Positions 61,926-64,000 of a DNA stretch of 64,000 bases are shown piece by piece (within the stretch, counting starts at the first letter, position 1; every line of letters begins with the position of its first letter). The translations under genes were made by a program, and so were the position numbers. The stretch is from Cardiocondyla obscurior. Taxonomy: Eukaryota; Arthropoda; Insecta; Hymenoptera; Formicidae. The stretch covers positions 2,022,381-2,086,380 of the forward strand of contig NC_091876.1 in NCBI RefSeq assembly GCF_019399895.1, read 5' to 3'. The notes under the pieces are model-generated. The model was not told the origin of the DNA and ran no database searches. It worked only from the letters and a program-made list of their open reading frames with translations.

Positions 61926-61973
61926 TCTCAGTCAGTTAGTCAGTCAGTCAGCTCGGGTACGAGCAACCGGTTC
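61926..61973 (+). promoter_or_regulatory. Initiator ladder with spaced DPE (A+1 at 61942)
   Basis: Repeated TCAG units from 61928 to 61951 include TCAGTC or TCAGTT at 61928, 61932, 61940 and 61944. For the A at 61942, bases +28 to +32 (61969-61973) read GGTTC, a perfect DPE, continuing GGTTCGTG. No TATA box. Likely a further plus-strand promoter with clustered start sites; no first coding exon with donor could be assigned downstream. Confidence 0.5.
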
Positions 61974-64000
61974 GTGACTTAGTTCGTGATACGCACGCAG
62001 AAAATCGCGCCGATTAACATCGGAGACGAACGGCCGGGTTCTTGGGTTCCGCGCGATACAGATAACGAAAGTAATCTCCGCGCTCATGTGCCACGCGATT
62101 GAATTGCGAATACCTGATACCGAGCCGCACTTTCTCGCCTCTGCGGCCGCGGGAATCGAATCGAACCGAAATTTATATTGCTTCATGGACGAATCGTGAC
62201 TCCAAATACTAAGTTCCTCGGCTTCACTCCGGGTCTTGGATGAGTAATTTATGAACTCGGTGACGTAAATTCGTCGTGAAAGTTCCGGAGTCCCTTCGGT
62301 GGGAAGAATCTTCGAATAAGTTAGTATTATATCTCTTTCGAGATAATATCCCGGTGGAATAAGCGATGCGGAATGAAGTAGCTTCAACTTGAGCGCAACA
62401 GTGCCCCGCGGTTTGAAAAACAGCGCAAGAGTTGTGCCGATTCCGAGTTAATGCTCTTGTGCTTGCGCTTAATATGGCGATCAAAATCCGGGATTTATTA
62501 AAAAAACAAAATTTAGAGAAGGAAATCAAGGGATTGTTACTATTTCTATGAATTATTAAATATTTTAAAACATAATTAAGCCCAATATCGGTGGTAGGTA
62601 TAAATTACTGCACGTAATATCATTCGTGAATTATTTACGAAAGTTGAAAGTGAAATGTGATAAAGACACCCATGTAATTATCATATCTAGTTTAAAATTT
62701 AAAACCGACTGTGTCTTAAATAACTAGTTACATTTATTTACATCTAAAAATTTTAATATCTTAAAGTTTCACATTCCTTCGCGAGAAATGCATTTTTTGT
62801 TATGCAGAAAAATTTAATTTTTACGACAGATATTTTAGGGAAAACAAAATTAAAATGTCAAATGAAAAGATTTAAAAATAATAGAAATTTTATTAGAAAG
62901 TACCAAAATTTTTATCGTATTGTCATTAATTAATTAATGATCGCGTGAGCTACTTTGAAATTAATTTAATATTTTCTAGCAATAATCTCGAAGGAGATGC
63001 TAGCATTCGATAACGTTGGAGGAGGGAAAAAAAAATATTTTTTTTAAGATAGAGGCATTAACGTCACTTTTTCTCGTGTCATGGATGAGCAGTAAAACGT
63101 TAATCGTTTCCGTTATCGCCGTAACGATGGTCTGCATTTATCGCAAAACACATATCCGCATACATATCACTTTTCTTTTCAATTTCGCATATTTTTCTCG
63201 GCTAGGAAAGAAATTTCAACGATTATTTGAAGACGTAAAACTGCCTGAACTCTGTAAATTATCTAAATACAAAATGATATGTAAATTTAACATGTTTATT
63301 TAGACGGAGTTTAAAATTGTACATTTGACGAAGTGAACGTTTCAAAATGTCCGATAAAATTGCCGTGTGTTTTAGATCACTTTTTCGCTTTCACTTAACA
63401 TCAGAAATAGTCAACTTGACTTTCGTGTTCAAGGCTTTTGATTTTTACATACCTGCAAACCAGTTTGACGCTGTGGCGAGTTTGTAAAATTATTTACCCC
63501 CGTCCTCGGGGGATAAATAATTGTTATTTCACAATTTTATAATTAATAGAAATATTACGTGCAGTATATTTTACGTATATATTATAAATTATAAAATTAA
63601 TTTTTGGTAAAAAACGGCCCAGTTATTTTCTCTAATATTCACGATAAAATAATAAATTAGAGAATTATTTTGTAATAAGATAAACACTTTTTTTTTAATT
63701 AATTTATGTTCTTAAAAAAAAAGAACCAATTTCATATTTGTCGCTTGATAGCCTTACGAAACTCTGCATACGAAGTTTCCAAAATTACGGGTTTATCTGA
63801 CAGGTGGCCGCCGAGTTTAAACAGTTTGAAATATGGTCTTGCACGGTAGTGCAAGAGCATAATAATCACCGCGAGCTCGTCGGATGAGAAAATTACGTGG
63901 GTGTACGCGTAATTTCGTGTTTTCTCAGCTGGTTGGAGGAACAAACCGCGTGTACGAACGTCACTTTAAACGACACGAAGTGCACTTTCCGTGACATAAT
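61974..64000 (+). other. Region right of the last predicted promoter
   Basis: GC-rich leader-like DNA to about 62450, then AT-rich sequence with no supported exon. A 37-codon ORF (ATG 62086, MCHAIELRIP...) reads to a stop without a donor. A minus-strand open frame (61944-62387) covers the same GC-rich DNA and looks like a composition effect. Confidence 0.4.

Noticed and set aside
61944..62387. 147-codon minus-strand open frame
   Set aside because: Lies antisense to GC-rich promoter/leader DNA, shows no domain, and fits stop-codon depletion from base composition.

Overview
The window looks like insect nuclear DNA, most likely from a hymenopteran (ant, bee or wasp). The two recognisable genes are animal genes with canonical GT-AG introns. 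The non-coding DNA mixes AT-rich stretches with abundant CpG and CGCG runs, which is typical of ant-like genomes. The species assignment is inference. I see no prokaryotic, viral, CRISPR or rRNA feature, and no convincing tRNA.

Layout. (1) 684-17509, plus strand: a complete MICAL-like gene. It has a 5' UTR/start exon, a CH domain split over two exons separated by long introns, a LIM exon, a long acidic disordered exon with three NPF motifs, and a bMERB Rab-binding C-terminus spread over short 3' exons. The spliced CDS is in frame throughout and gives 1095 residues. (2) 17654-17800, minus: a possible 48-residue small ORF, unidentified. (3) 18210-19577, minus: a complete five-exon FAM86/EEF2KMT-type methyltransferase gene of 340 residues, tail-to-tail with MICAL-like. 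(4) From about 19.6 kb to the right edge, plus strand: the 5' part of what looks like one very large gene with several alternative promoters. Two strong candidates for first coding exons end at 24489 and 39506, and two weaker ones end at 31950 and 47360. All four stop with one base of an unfinished codon, so all could join the same downstream exon, which would lie beyond position 64000. I do not recognise the protein from these N-termini. One candidate has its ATG split across an intron.

Regulatory DNA is the most interesting content. A three-copy 28-bp repeat carrying STAT-type TTCNNNGAA palindromes lies about 100 bp upstream of an Inr plus correctly spaced DPE (A+1 at 31070). A second Inr/DPE pair sits in a TCAG ladder at 61942. 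EEF2KMT and the large gene start head-to-head over a CpG-rich region with a DRE-like site. The rest is intronic or intergenic, with poly-T/poly-A tracts, microsatellites and a few low-CpG islands that may be enhancers.

How the genes work together: MICAL-like proteins link Rab GTPases and EHD proteins on recycling endosomes, while EEF2KMT methylates elongation factor 2. They are neighbours without an evident functional link.
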